Origin: Micrococcales bacterium
Lineage (GTDB): Bacteria > Actinomycetota > Actinomycetes > Actinomycetales > WQXJ01
NCBI GenBank assembly: GCA_009784895.1
Contig: WQXJ01000016.1
Coordinates: 1 to 45,405, forward strand
Direction of reading: 5' to 3'
DNA length: 45,405 bases
A model generated the notes under the pieces. The model saw only the letters and a list, made by a program, of their open reading frames with translations. It was not told where the DNA came from and made no database searches. This document shows, piece by piece, positions 35,423-45,405 of the stretch (its first letter is position 1; the number at the start of each line of letters is the position of its first letter). A program made the translations under genes and the position numbers.

Positions 35423-35913
35423 ACCGGTGGTATTTATTAACAGCTGTGTACAAACCTGTGGATGGCGGTGGATATCGCCATCGCCGATGTGTACAGCCCA
35501 GTTGTTTTCTGTGGACAGGGCACCCATGTTGCGGTTTTCTCCCCAGCCCAGCCTCGCCGCCCACAGCCTGCCCACAGCCGCTTGCACAGCCCCGAGCGCC
35601 CTTTGACCTGTGGCAATAGCTGTTTTCCACACTACCCACAGGCCCTACGACGCTTAACGTAGTATCTCTTAATGACAGCTTGTGGATCACCCGCATTGAG
35701 CAACCTGGCTCTACCTAGGGAATTGTTCACCAGCCCCCTAGCCCGGTCTGAAGCCCGGTAGAAGGTGCGCTGCGATAACTGATCGGCCCCCAAACGCTTT
35801 GGCCCGGCGGCCGGTTGGCTAGGTCCGCTCGGCGGTCGTGGCCAGATCGACCAGGCGATAGGGTCGTTGCCCCGCTAAGGTTGGTGGACAGTAATTTACG
35901 AAGGAGACGTGGC
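35423..35913. other. oriC: Origin of replication (oriC) between dnaA and dnaN
   Basis: About 490 bp without a gene. DnaA-box-like nonamers: TGTGTACAA (35445-35453), TGTGGATGG (35457-35465), TGTGTACAG (35488-35496), TGTGGACAG (35510-35518), TTTTCCACA (35623-35631), CTACCCACA (35632-35640) and TGTGGATCA (35681-35689). Several match the TTATCCACA or TTGTCCACA consensus at 8 of 9 positions. AT-rich patches at 35429-35443 (TATTTATTAAC) and 35651-35675 (CTTAACGTAGTATCTCTTAA) are candidate unwinding elements. The dnaA-dnaN interval is the usual actinobacterial oriC. The right end also carries the dnaN promoter and AAGGAG site. Confidence 0.88.
35718..35739 (+). repeat. TTGTTCACCAGCCCC motif, copy 3 (oriC/dnaN upstream)
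   Basis: Identical over 22 bp to copy 1 at the parB end, and both are followed a few bases later by GGTCTGA. It lies in the non-coding part of the dnaA-dnaN region, about 175 bp before dnaN. Confidence 0.6.
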
Positions 35914-37050
35914 ATGAAGCTTGTGCTTGACCGCGACACATTGGCTGAGGCTGCCTCATGGGTGGCCCGGGCGCTGCCCCAGCGTCCGCCCAGCCCGGTG
36001 CTGTCTGGTGTCCGGATAAAGGCAGAGACAAAAGATGCCGGACACGTCACCTTGACCACCTTCGACTATGAGGTCTCGGCCAAGTTCGACGTTCCGGCGC
36101 AGGTTGATGAAGCAGGTGAGGTACTGGTCTCGGGCAAGTTGCTCAACGAGATCGCCAAGTCCCTTCCGGCCAAGCCGGTGACCTTGTCAGTCGAGGGTCC
36201 CAAGGTTCACGTCAATTGTGGAGCCTCAGCCTTCACCCTGTTGACCATGCCGATCGACGACTATCCGGCCTTGCCACCACTGCCCACGACAGTTGGCGCG
36301 GTCCAGGCGGATGTCTTTACTGAGGCCGTTGGCCAGGTGGCGGTGGCCGCCACCCGGGATGAGACCTTGCCGCTGCTGACTGGTGTGCGCATGGAGATCG
36401 AGGGCGAGAACCTGGTGCTGATGGCGACCGACCGCTACCGCTTGGCCATCAGAGAGCTGACCTGGAAGCCGGCCCAAAGCGACGTCAGTCGAGTGGCTCT
36501 AGTTAGAGCAAAGACGCTACTGGAAGTGGCCAAAGCCTTTGGTCACACCGAGGAGGTTTCAGTCTCGCTGACGGCGCCGGGCATTGCCGACATTATTGGT
36601 TTTGCCGCTGGCGGCAAGGAAACCACTTCCCTGCTAATTGACGGTGATTACCCACCGGTGCGCAAGCTTCTGCCTGAATCCCCACCGATTACGGCCGTGG
36701 TGGATGTCCAGCAGCTAATTGAGGCTGTCCGCCGCATGAGCCTGGTGGCCGAGCGAAACACGCCGGTGCGGATCATTTTCACCGAAGGGCAGGCCGCTTT
36801 GAACGCCGGTACTGGGGATGACGCCCAGGCCTCAGAGGTGGTCGAGGCTCAATTGAACGGCGATGAGGTGACTGTGGCTTTCAACCCGCATTACCTACTT
36901 GACGGGTTGGGTGTGATTGGAGCCAAGTACGTCCGGATCTCGATGACCAATTCGACCAAGGCAGTTCTTTTCGAAGCCCAAGACGATCTGGATGGTGAAG
37001 CCCGGGCGGACTACAAGTATCTGCTGGTACCGATTCGTTTCACTGTCTAG
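35914..37050 (+). CDS. dnaN: DNA polymerase III beta sliding clamp
   Basis: The ring that keeps polymerase on DNA. The 378-residue protein has three similar domains; recognisable parts are MKLVLDRDTLAEAASWVARA at the start, EVLVSGKLLNEIAKSLP, FTEAVGQVAVAATRDETLPLLTGV at the second domain and RMSLVAERNTPVRIIF at the third. It ends with YLLVPIRFTV, close to the family's usual C-terminal P-x-R/M-R pattern in the binding cleft. ATG at 35914 preceded by GAAGGAGACG, which decides the start. Confidence 0.97.
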   Translation: MKLVLDRDTLAEAASWVARALPQRPPSPVLSGVRIKAETKDAGHVTLTTFDYEVSAKFDVPAQVDEAGEVLVSGKLLNEIAKSLPAKPVTLSVEGPKVHVNCGASAFTLLTMPIDDYPALPPLPTTVGAVQADVFTEAVGQVAVAATRDETLPLLTGVRMEIEGENLVLMATDRYRLAIRELTWKPAQSDVSRVALVRAKTLLEVAKAFGHTEEVSVSLTAPGIADIIGFAAGGKETTSLLIDGDYPPVRKLLPESPPITAVVDVQQLIEAVRRMSLVAERNTPVRIIFTEGQAALNAGTGDDAQASEVVEAQLNGDEVTVAFNPHYLLDGLGVIGAKYVRISMTNSTKAVLFEAQDDLDGEARADYKYLLVPIRFTV

Positions 37051-37053
37051 CTT

Positions 37054-37069
37054 ATTGTTCACCAACCCC
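37054..37069 (+). repeat. TTGTTCACCAGCCCC motif, copy 4 (dnaN-recF gap)
   Basis: ATTGTTCACCAACCCC, one change from the core, lies four bases after the dnaN stop. The CCCC then pairs with GGGG at 37077-37080 across an A-rich loop. Confidence 0.45.
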
Positions 37070-37089
37070 GAAAAAAGGGGCCCTGAACA

Positions 37090-38217
37090 GTGCATCTGAC
37101 TGATCTGGCGCTAAGCGATTTTCGATCCCACCATAAACTGGTGCTGCGGCTAAGTGACGGTGCGACCAGCTTTGTTGGCCCCAATGGCGCTGGAAAAACC
37201 AACATCATTGAGGCCGTTGGTTATCTGGCCACACTTGGGTCACACCGGGTTGCCTCAGATGCTCCCTTGGTCCGTCACAAGGCCGAGCGGGCCATTATCA
37301 AGGCCAAAGTGGTCCGGTTAGACCGGTCGGTCCAAATTGACCTCGAAATCAAATCAAGCGGTGGTAGGCGGGCCTGGCTGGGCCGGGCCCCGGTCAGGCG
37401 ACTATCTGACGTGCTTGGGTTGGTTCAGGCGATTGTCTTTGCACCGGAGGATTTGGTTCTGGTCAAAGGCGGGCCCGAGGCGCGGAGGAGTTTTCTGGAC
37501 CAAGTCCTAGTTCAACGCCGGCCAGGGCTGGCGGGCACAATCCAAGACTTTGACAAGACCATGCGTCAACGCGGCGCACTACTGAAATCGTTAGCCCAAC
37601 TGACCGCAGCAGCCAGGCCAAACGCTCTTGATGCGCTTGAGGTCTGGAATGACAAGGCTGCCAATCTTGGTGGGATCATCATGGTTCAACGAGCTGCAGT
37701 GGCCAGTGAACTGAACCAGATTCTGGCGCGGACCTACCCGGCCTTCGCGCCGGCCGGCGACCAAGCCGAGGCCACCTACCAGCCATCGATACCAATGACA
37801 GGCCTGGTCGAAGCGGACCAAGTGGCAGCCGGTCTAAAGGCCGCCATGACCACCCTCCAAGCCAAAGAGATCGCCCGGGGTGTCAACCTGGTGGGACCAC
37901 AGCGCGACGAATTGGCCCTGGCCATCAATGGCCATCCGGCCCGCGGTTATGCCTCACACGGCGAGTCATGGTCAATGGCTCTGGCCCTGCGGCTCAGTGC
38001 CTTCGAGCTGCTGAAGAACCTAGGCCACGGTGACCCAATCTTGATCCTGGACGACGTTTTTGCCGAACTAGATAGCACTCGCCGCGCCCGCCTGGCTAAC
38101 ATCGCCAGTTCAGTCGAGCAAGTCCTGGTGACCACGGCGGTGTCCGGCGACATCCCGCCTGAGCTTGGTGGCGAGCGGATCGAAGTAGCTGCGGCCAAAG
38201 TGGGACAAGATGAATGA
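37090..38217 (+). CDS. recF: DNA replication and repair protein RecF
   Basis: An SMC-like ATPase acting with RecO and RecR (gene at 5168) in gap repair. The 375-residue protein has HLTDLALSDFRSH at the start, Walker A GPNGAGKT (30-37), and near the C-terminus the signature GVNLVGPQRDEL plus Walker B ILILDDVFAELD. GTG start 39 bp after dnaN. Its stop overlaps the DUF721 start by eight bases. Confidence 0.96.
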   Translation: MHLTDLALSDFRSHHKLVLRLSDGATSFVGPNGAGKTNIIEAVGYLATLGSHRVASDAPLVRHKAERAIIKAKVVRLDRSVQIDLEIKSSGGRRAWLGRAPVRRLSDVLGLVQAIVFAPEDLVLVKGGPEARRSFLDQVLVQRRPGLAGTIQDFDKTMRQRGALLKSLAQLTAAARPNALDALEVWNDKAANLGGIIMVQRAAVASELNQILARTYPAFAPAGDQAEATYQPSIPMTGLVEADQVAAGLKAAMTTLQAKEIARGVNLVGPQRDELALAINGHPARGYASHGESWSMALALRLSAFELLKNLGHGDPILILDDVFAELDSTRRARLANIASSVEQVLVTTAVSGDIPPELGGERIEVAAAKVGQDE

Positions 38218-38710
38218 CAGACCCGAACCAACCGGCAAGGCTGCCAGCCCAGATGACCAGCCTCCTGGCCAGGCCAACGGCCGGCCGGCCGAGCTAGCCG
38301 CTTTAGACCGAATCAGGGCCCGAGGGGCCAAACGGCGCCAAGCAAAACCCAGGGCGGCCGAATGGTCCTCGGCTCGCGACCCACAGCCGCTGGCAGATGC
38401 CGTCGATGAGCTAATCGAAGTCCAAGGCTGGGGCGGTGAAGTCTCGGTGGCGGAACTGGTGGTGCGCTGGGCCCAAATTGTTGGCCCGGCCAACGCCGAA
38501 CACTGCCAGGTAACCGGCTTCGACAATGGTTTGCTGACAATTGAAGCCGACTCCTCAGCTTGGGCCACCCAAATCGGTTGGCTGGTCGAAACCATCCAAA
38601 GCCGGATTGACCAGGAAATAGGCCAGAACCTAGTGACTGGAATCAGAGTCCGGGGCCCGGCCGGCCCACCTAGAGCCAAGGGCCGCTGGCGGGTCAAGCC
38701 GCCGCCCTAG
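38210..38710 (+). CDS. DUF721 family protein (Rv0004-like, DciA-related)
   Basis: A 166-residue protein in the place of Rv0004, between recF and gyrB. The C-terminal 100 residues have the DUF721 pattern: ELVVRWAQIVGPANAEHCQV, then LLTIEADSSAWATQIGWLVE and an I-x-I-R-GP ending. DUF721 includes the DciA proteins that help load the DnaB helicase, so a replication role is likely though not shown for this protein. The N-terminal part is Pro/Ala/Arg-rich and disordered. ATG overlaps the recF stop. Confidence 0.88.
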   Translation: MNDRPEPTGKAASPDDQPPGQANGRPAELAALDRIRARGAKRRQAKPRAAEWSSARDPQPLADAVDELIEVQGWGGEVSVAELVVRWAQIVGPANAEHCQVTGFDNGLLTIEADSSAWATQIGWLVETIQSRIDQEIGQNLVTGIRVRGPAGPPRAKGRWRVKPPP

Positions 38711-38797
38711 CCACGACCAGCCGAACGATGGCTAGCGCGAAGCGCTGACCAGAGCCAACGCCCACTTCGAAGCCACCAGGGCCTGGGCCTGGCGGTG

Positions 38798-38827
38798 TTG
38801 TTAGCCGGTTTGCCGGGCGAGTAGAAT
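38798..38827 (+). promoter_or_regulatory. Probable gyrB-gyrA promoter
   Basis: TTGTTA (38798-38803) and TAGAAT (38822-38827) are 18 bp apart. A second -10-like box, TAGGAT, is at 38856-38861. The leader then contains GGGGCCCC followed by five T (38873-38885), which could form a weak pause or attenuator before the gyrB start. Confidence 0.5.
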
Positions 38828-38829
38828 AG

Positions 38830-40932
<2,103 letters not shown>

Positions 40933-40959
40933 TATGACCGATCGCAGAGAGGTTCGCCT

Positions 40960-43554
40960 GTGAGCCAGGCCCAGACCCCTAACCCACCGCCAGCCACAGG
41001 CCGGATTGAACCGGTTGACTTACAAGCCGAAATGAGGCGTAGCTATCTGGACTACGCCATGTCGGTGATTGTTGGGCGGGCCCTGCCAGATATTCGTGAT
41101 GGCCTCAAACCGGTCCACCGACGGGTCATCTACGCCATGTATGACGGCGGCTACCGTCCCGACCGAGGTTATTCCAAATGCACCCGGGTAGTTGGCGAGG
41201 TCATGGGCCAGTACCACCCGCACGGGGATTCGGCCATCTACGACACCTTGGTTCGTTTGGCTCAGCCCTGGTCACTGCGTAACCCTCTGGTTGACGGACA
41301 GGGCAATTTTGGCTCACCGGGCGACGATGCCCCGGCCGCACCTAGGTACACCGAATGCCGCATGGCACCACTGGCCCTGGAAATGGTTCGTGACATAGAG
41401 CGCGACACAGTTGACTTCGAAGACAACTACGACGGGCGGACCAAAGAACCGGTGGTGATGCCGGCCCGCTTCCCCAATCTGCTGGTTAATGGTTCGGCCG
41501 GGATTGCCGTGGGTATGGCTACCAACGTCCCACCTCATAATTTGCGGGAAGTTGCAGCCGGCATTCAGTGGCATTTGGCCAACCCCCAGGCCAGCTACGA
41601 GGACCTGCGCGAGGCTCTGATCGAACGCATTCCGGGACCTGATTTCCCCACCGGTGCGCTGATCCTGGGCACCAAAGGGATCAAGGATGCCTACCGCACC
41701 GGTCGCGGTTCGATCGTGATGCGGGCTGTGGTTGAAGTTGAGGAAATCGACGGCCGTAACGCCTTAGTGGTGACCGAATTGCCGTACCAGGTCAACCCTG
41801 ATCGCCTGGCCAGTCGGGTTGGCGAATTGGTCAAAGACGGCCGGATCCAGGGCATCGCTGATTTGCGGGACGAAACCTCAGGGCGAACCGGCCAACGGCT
41901 GGTCATGCTGCTCAAACGCGACGCCGTGCCGAAGGTTGTGCTGAACAACCTCTACAAGCAGACCCAATTGCAGGAAACCTTTGGCGCCAACATGCTGGCC
42001 CTGGTCGACGGGGTGCCACGGGCCAGGACGATCGATTCGTTTATTCGCCACTGGACCAGCCACCAGCTTGAAGTAGTAGTGCGCCGGACCCAGTTCCTGC
42101 TGCGGGAAGCCGAAGCCAGGGCCCATATCCTGCGCGGCTATCTCAAAGCCCTTGACCGTCTTGACGATGTAATTGCGCTGATAAGGGCCTCTGCCACAGT
42201 TGATGTGGCGCGTCAGGGGTTGATCGAACTACTCGAGATTGACGAAATCCAGGCCAACGCGATTCTGGAAATGCAGCTAAGGCGCCTGGCCGCGCTGGAA
42301 CGCCAGAAGATCCTGGACGAACACGCCGCCATCGAAGCTCGGATAGCCGACTACAACGAAATTCTGGCTAGCCAGGACCGCCAGCGGCAGATCGTCGGTT
42401 CGGAGCTGGCCAATGTAGTCGAAAAGTTTGGTGATGACCGGCGCACCCGGATTTTGCCATTTGAAGGTGAGGTTACCGACGAGGACTTGATCCCCGAAGA
42501 AGATGTCGTGGTAACCATCACTCGGGGTGGCTACGCCAAACGCACCCGGGTTGACCAATACCGGTCTCAACGGCGCGGCGGCAAAGGCGTCAAAGGTGCG
42601 CAATTGCGTGAAGACGACATTGTCGAGCATTTCTTTGTCACCACCACCCACCAGTGGCTGTTGTTTTTCACAAACTTTGGCCGGGTCTACCGGACTAAGG
42701 GCTACGAACTACCAGAGGGTTCACGCGACGCCAAGGGCCAGCATGTCGCCAATATGCTGGCCTTCCAACCTAATGAGCGTATCGCCCAAGTCCTGGCGCT
42801 GCGGGACTACGAACAGGCCGACTACCTGGTCTTGGCCACTAAACGCGGCTTGGTCAAGAAAACCAGGCTGCAAGACTACGACTCACCGAGATCCGGCGGA
42901 ATCATCGCTATCAACTTGCGCGAGGACAAGACTGGCGTCAGCGACGAGGTCGTCGCCGCCCGGCTAATTGACGCCAGTGATGATTTGATCCTGGTTTCGC
43001 GTAAAGGCCAGTCGGTTAGATTCACGGCCTGGGATGAGTCGCTGCGCCCAATGGGCCGCGCCACCTCCGGTGTCACCGGCATGAAGTTCCGTGGCAGTGA
43101 CGAGTTGCTGGCCATGGACGTGGTGACAGAAGGATCGGATGTGTTCGTGGTGACGGAAGGCGGTTACGCCAAACGCACCCCGGTTGACCAGTACCGGTTG
43201 CAGGGCCGCGGTGGCCTTGGCGTCAAGGTGGCCAAATTGGCGGCCGAGCGCGGCGACCTGGTCGGGGCCTTGATCACCGGGGTCGGCGATGAGGTCATGG
43301 TGATCATGGAAGCCGGAAAAGTGGTTCGCTCCAGGGTCGACGAGGTACCAGCCAAAGGTCGCGACACCATGGGTGTGGTCTTCGCCAAACCTGACCCGGG
43401 CGATCGCATCATTGGCTTGGCTCGTAACGCCGAAGGCACCACTAGCGACGATGACGAGGGCGAGGATGGTGGCCAAGACAGCGTCGTTGAGGCTGTTCAG
43501 TCAGGTACCGTTGGGGGAATGATCTCCCAGAGCGACAACGGAGGTGTCGGATGA
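40960..43554 (+). CDS. gyrA: DNA gyrase subunit A
   Basis: The cleavage and DNA-wrapping half of gyrase. The 864-residue protein has the catalytic tyrosine Y130 in [10 protein letters not shown]. The quinolone-determining segment is [10 protein letters not shown] (86-95), with Ser91 and Asp95 at the usual drug-contact positions, which predicts no resistance mutation there. The GyrA box QRRGGKG (about 529-535) and the six-bladed C-terminal domain repeats follow, then an acidic tail (DDDEGEDGG). GTG at 40960 with AGAGAGG upstream. Its stop overlaps the DUF3566 gene start. Confidence 0.97.
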   Translation: MSQAQTPNPPPATGRIEPVDLQAEMRRSYLDYAMSVIVGRALPDIRDGLKPVHRRVIYAMYDGGYRPDRGYSKCTRVVGEVMGQYHPHGDSAIYDTLVRLAQPWSLRNPLVDGQGNFGSPGDDAPAAPRYTECRMAPLALEMVRDIERDTVDFEDNYDGRTKEPVVMPARFPNLLVNGSAGIAVGMATNVPPHNLREVAAGIQWHLANPQASYEDLREALIERIPGPDFPTGALILGTKGIKDAYRTGRGSIVMRAVVEVEEIDGRNALVVTELPYQVNPDRLASRVGELVKDGRIQGIADLRDETSGRTGQRLVMLLKRDAVPKVVLNNLYKQTQLQETFGANMLALVDGVPRARTIDSFIRHWTSHQLEVVVRRTQFLLREAEARAHILRGYLKALDRLDDVIALIRASATVDVARQGLIELLEIDEIQANAILEMQLRRLAALERQKILDEHAAIEARIADYNEILASQDRQRQIVGSELANVVEKFGDDRRTRILPFEGEVTDEDLIPEEDVVVTITRGGYAKRTRVDQYRSQRRGGKGVKGAQLREDDIVEHFFVTTTHQWLLFFTNFGRVYRTKGYELPEGSRDAKGQHVANMLAFQPNERIAQVLALRDYEQADYLVLATKRGLVKKTRLQDYDSPRSGGIIAINLREDKTGVSDEVVAARLIDASDDLILVSRKGQSVRFTAWDESLRPMGRATSGVTGMKFRGSDELLAMDVVTEGSDVFVVTEGGYAKRTPVDQYRLQGRGGLGVKVAKLAAERGDLVGALITGVGDEVMVIMEAGKVVRSRVDEVPAKGRDTMGVVFAKPDPGDRIIGLARNAEGTTSDDDEGEDGGQDSVVEAVQSGTVGGMISQSDNGGVG

Positions 43555-44438
43555 GTCCGGAAGAGGTCAAGGACCAACCGGCCAAGCCGGCGGGTCGCAG
43601 GGCTGCCGCCCGGCCGCTCGCGCCAGGACCCGCCACCATGAGAGTGGCCGCCGCGGACCGCCGTTCCCGGGCCGGTTCCGGTGCCGGACATGCCATGGAC
43701 CCGCCGCCAATCATTCGCCCGGCCGCCAAACCGCAACGCGCCACAGGTGAGGTCAGAGCGGTTGGTGCCCTGCCGGCATCGGACGCGGGCACACCTGGCC
43801 AACCACCGGCCCCGGGCCTGGGCGGCCAAATTGACGCTTCGGCGCCACAACCCCGGCGATTCCGCACTCCAAAGACCGCCACCGGGCCGGACCAGGCCGC
43901 AGCTGCCAAATCAACTGCGGCCGGCGCCGCCGCGCCTGGCGAAGTACCAGCCAGCCCGGCCCCCCCACCAATCCCCTTGCTATCCGGCTCGTCGTTGGTA
44001 CCGGGCGATGAGGCCGGCACAACTGGCAAGGCCGCCAAGAAGGGCAAAAAAGGGCCCAAGGCCATTCGCAAAATCAAGCTGTCGCTGAGCTATGTCTCGC
44101 CTTTGTCAGTGGCAAAAATGTCATTCTTGATCTCATTGGCGGCCGGGATCGCCTGGGTGGTCATGATCTGGGTGTTGTGGACAGCGTTAGACCAAAAACA
44201 CGTCTTCGCCGAGATCGATTCGATGATCCAAGACCTGGCCGGCGAACCCAAGGCCAGGGAACTGAATCTGATGCAGTACGTTGGCCGGGGCCGGATCATG
44301 TCCGGAGCCATGATGGTTGGGGCCATCAATGTGGTTATTGGCACCATATTGGCCACGCTCGGCGCGGTCATTTACAACGTCTTGTCCGCCCTAGTTGGCG
44401 GCATCCACATGACCCTTCGCGAAGAGCAGCGCGGGTGA
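43551..44438 (+). CDS. DUF3566 domain membrane protein (Rv0007-like)
   Basis: A 295-residue protein of unknown function, always found after gyrA in actinobacteria. Residues 1-175 are Pro/Ala/Gly-rich and probably disordered in the cytoplasm. The C-terminal domain has two membrane segments ([20 protein letters not shown], and [24 protein letters not shown]) with a roughly 45-residue loop between, matching DUF3566. The ATG overlaps the gyrA stop (ATGA), so it is cotranscribed with gyrase. A link to division or envelope has been proposed for relatives; nothing here proves it. Confidence 0.88.
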   Translation: MSPEEVKDQPAKPAGRRAAARPLAPGPATMRVAAADRRSRAGSGAGHAMDPPPIIRPAAKPQRATGEVRAVGALPASDAGTPGQPPAPGLGGQIDASAPQPRRFRTPKTATGPDQAAAAKSTAAGAAAPGEVPASPAPPPIPLLSGSSLVPGDEAGTTGKAAKKGKKGPKAIRKIKLSLSYVSPLSVAKMSFLISLAAGIAWVVMIWVLWTALDQKHVFAEIDSMIQDLAGEPKARELNLMQYVGRGRIMSGAMMVGAINVVIGTILATLGAVIYNVLSALVGGIHMTLREEQRG

Positions 44439-44471
44439 GCCGGCGGCCATTGGCACACCGGCGGTCCGGCG

Positions 44472-44500
44472 TTGCTTGGACGCCTGCCTTGGGGTAATGT
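44472..44500 (+). promoter_or_regulatory. Probable tRNA-Ile promoter, overlapping a hairpin
   Basis: TTGCTT (44472-44477) and TAATGT (44495-44500) have a 17-bp spacer, and the predicted start near 44507 is about 22 bases before the tRNA. GACGCCTGC (44479-44487) and GCAGGCGTC (44504-44512) form a nine-pair inverted repeat over the same DNA, which may terminate the gyrase operon or be an operator. Confidence 0.5.
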
Positions 44501-44528
44501 CACGCAGGCGTCTTGAACATGGCGCCAA

Positions 44529-44602
44529 GGGCCTATAGCTCAGGCGGTTAGAGCGCTTCCCTGATAAGGAAGAGGTCGGAGGTTCAAGTCCTCCTAGGCC
44601 CA
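44529..44602 (+). tRNA. tRNA-Ile (GAT anticodon)
   Basis: Acceptor GGGCCTA (44529-44535) pairs with TAGGCCC (44595-44601), discriminator A. The D arm is AGCTCAGGCGGTTAGAGC, the anticodon stem CTTCC-CTGATAA-GGAAG with GAT, and the T arm GGAGG-TTCAAGT-CCTCC. CCA is not encoded. tRNA-Ile after gyrA is the standard arrangement; the tRNA-Ala that often follows is not seen before the window ends. Confidence 0.96.
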
Positions 44603-44746
44603 CCCGACGCGAGTGAGGCCAACGACCGCCCGCCAGGTGGGTTGGTTGGGCCGAGCGAGCTAGGGTTGACGAGGGAGATTCCCAAGGATCACCGGAGTGG
44701 CCGCTCGGCTACCCGGACCAGAACCCGGCCCGGAGGAGGCAGTTCA

Positions 44747-44866
44747 ATGAAGAAGGTTCTGATCATTCTGGCCGTCCTGGCCGTGGGCGTGTTGGCCTAC
44801 CGAAAGTACGCCAAGGATCAAGCTGAGCTTGACCTTTGGGCCGAGGTCACCGACCCAGTGGCATAG
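44747..44866 (+). CDS. DLW-39 family small protein
   Basis: Exactly 39 residues: MKKVLIILAVLAVGVLAYRK forms one transmembrane or signal-anchor helix, and the tail contains AELDLWAEV with the eponymous DLW. The family is defined by this motif and length and sits near gyrA and tRNA-Ile in actinobacteria. GGAGGAGG six bases before the ATG at 44747 fixes the start; upstream in-frame codons are not part of the gene. Function unknown. Confidence 0.93.
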   Translation: MKKVLIILAVLAVGVLAYRKYAKDQAELDLWAEVTDPVA

Positions 44867-44887
44867 TTCTCAACCGCCGCCGGCACC

Positions 44888-45070
44888 GTCGACATGAACG
44901 TCTCGATGACGCCGGCCAATCGACCTGAACACCTCGATGACGCCGATTTCCGCCCACCTGGGCAAACGCTCAGATTCGATGATTGAACCGTTCATGTCGA
45001 TCTGGTCTAGTCATTCAACCGGACAGGTCGATCCGGACTTGTCATTCAACCGTTCAACTCGATCCGGTCA
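44888..45070. repeat. 31-bp tandem repeat array, family 1 (right copy, inverted)
   Basis: The reverse complement repeats the organisation of 136-388. One full first-type unit (44904-44934) and a partial one are followed by the core with CGCCCACCTGGGC (44951-44963), then three second-type units of 31 bp (about 44978-45066: CATTCAACCGGACAGGTCGA type). The core and adjoining first-type unit are closely similar to the left copy, the rest is diverged. No gene. Confidence 0.75.
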
Positions 45071-45283
45071 AACCTGAGTCTCCGGTTTTGCGGCCTCTTG
45101 CCGTGGACTACGGCCGGCCGTGACCCGACCACCATCATTCCTGGGCGCCAGGCAGACCAGAAGCCCGCCGATCCGAAAACCGTGTAGACAAGACTAGGGA
45201 TTCCTTCCACCTGGCCGCCCATCTTTCAGGTTGGTTTGAGGGGTTTCAGGCTGGTGGCCTCGGTGTATACCGGGTTTCGGGAA
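45071..45283. other. Unassigned spacer before the right terminal repeat
   Basis: About 210 bp with no believable gene or RNA. It has no counterpart at the left edge, where only about a dozen bases separate the terminal repeat from the 31-bp array. TTTCAGGTTGGTTTGAGGGG and GTTTCAGGCTGGTGGCC (45224-45260) are weak internal repeats. Confidence 0.5.
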
Positions 45284-45405
45284 TGTCATTTGCCACGTGC
45301 ATGGGACCGGTTGAGGGGTTGTTTTGCCACGAGCATGGGACCACCTGTTTTGCCAGTTATGGGACCACCACGGTGTTGCGCCGGTGAGTCCTTTTCACGG
45401 CGGGA
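45284..45405. repeat. Right copy of the perfect 122-bp terminal inverted repeat
   Basis: Exact reverse complement of 2-123. From its inner edge it reads TGTCATTTGCCACGTGCATG, then two further ...TTTTGCCA...ATGGGACC sub-repeats, as in multi-repeat insertion-sequence ends. The element continues beyond the window. Confidence 0.7.

Overview
The window is a GC-rich actinobacterial chromosome segment carrying the replication origin. Gene order dnaX-recR-lysC-asd and pcnA-NUDIX-DUF6049-murJ-pseudokinase-trxB-trxA-(...)-parB-parA-rsmG-jag-yidC-yidD-rnpA-rpmH-dnaA-oriC-dnaN-recF-DUF721-gyrB-gyrA-DUF3566-tRNA-Ile-DLW-39 is the classic actinobacterial origin neighbourhood. Inositol phosphate synthase, a PimB-type mannosyltransferase, DLW-39 and frequent GTG starts agree. 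I cannot name the genus; an Actinomycetales- or Propionibacteriales-like lineage, perhaps a metagenome assembly, is plausible.

Layout. (1) 1-805: repeats only. They comprise a terminal repeat shared in inverted form with the right edge, then two families of 31-bp tandem repeats. (2) 806-2850: a GNAT acetyltransferase, tRNA-Ser, a decayed GNAT copy, an SdpI-like membrane protein, another repeat cluster and the SRP RNA. (3) 2851-9374: dnaX, recR, aspartate kinase, aspartate-semialdehyde dehydrogenase and a PimB-like glycosyltransferase. (4) 9456-14438: a polar amino-acid ABC transporter, a TetR regulator, and a PadR regulator coupled to ino1 with a near-perfect palindrome upstream. (5) 14556-17223: a truncated HsdR-like protein with all its recognisable catalytic motifs altered, running tail-to-tail into pcnA. 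(6) 17317-28051: NUDIX, DUF6049, MurJ, a separate pseudokinase, thioredoxin system, an aminotransferase, Ddl and a VOC protein. (7) 28099-33537, minus strand: parB, parA (with an internal parS), rsmG, jag, yidC, yidD, rnpA, rpmH. (8) 34037-44866, plus strand: dnaA, oriC, dnaN, recF, DUF721, gyrB, gyrA, DUF3566 protein, tRNA-Ile, DLW-39. (9) 44867-45405: mirror-image repeats.

How it works together. DnaA, the DnaA-box cluster between dnaA and dnaN, DnaN, RecF and gyrase start and sustain replication. ParA, ParB and parS segregate the origins. RnpA, YidD, YidC, Jag and RsmG serve RNA processing, membrane insertion and ribosome modification. DUF6049, MurJ, the pseudokinase, Ddl and the aspartate-pathway genes point to cell-wall precursor supply and export. 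Ino1 and PimB supply phosphatidylinositol and its mannosides.

The least ordinary items are the HsdR-like pseudoenzyme, the 31-bp-period repeat elements and a TTGTTCACCAGCCCC motif found four times around par and dnaN. Several genes also appear to be transcribed from TAnnnT boxes placed 6-8 bp before the start codon, that is, as leaderless messages. All statements come from reading the sequence; no database search was run.
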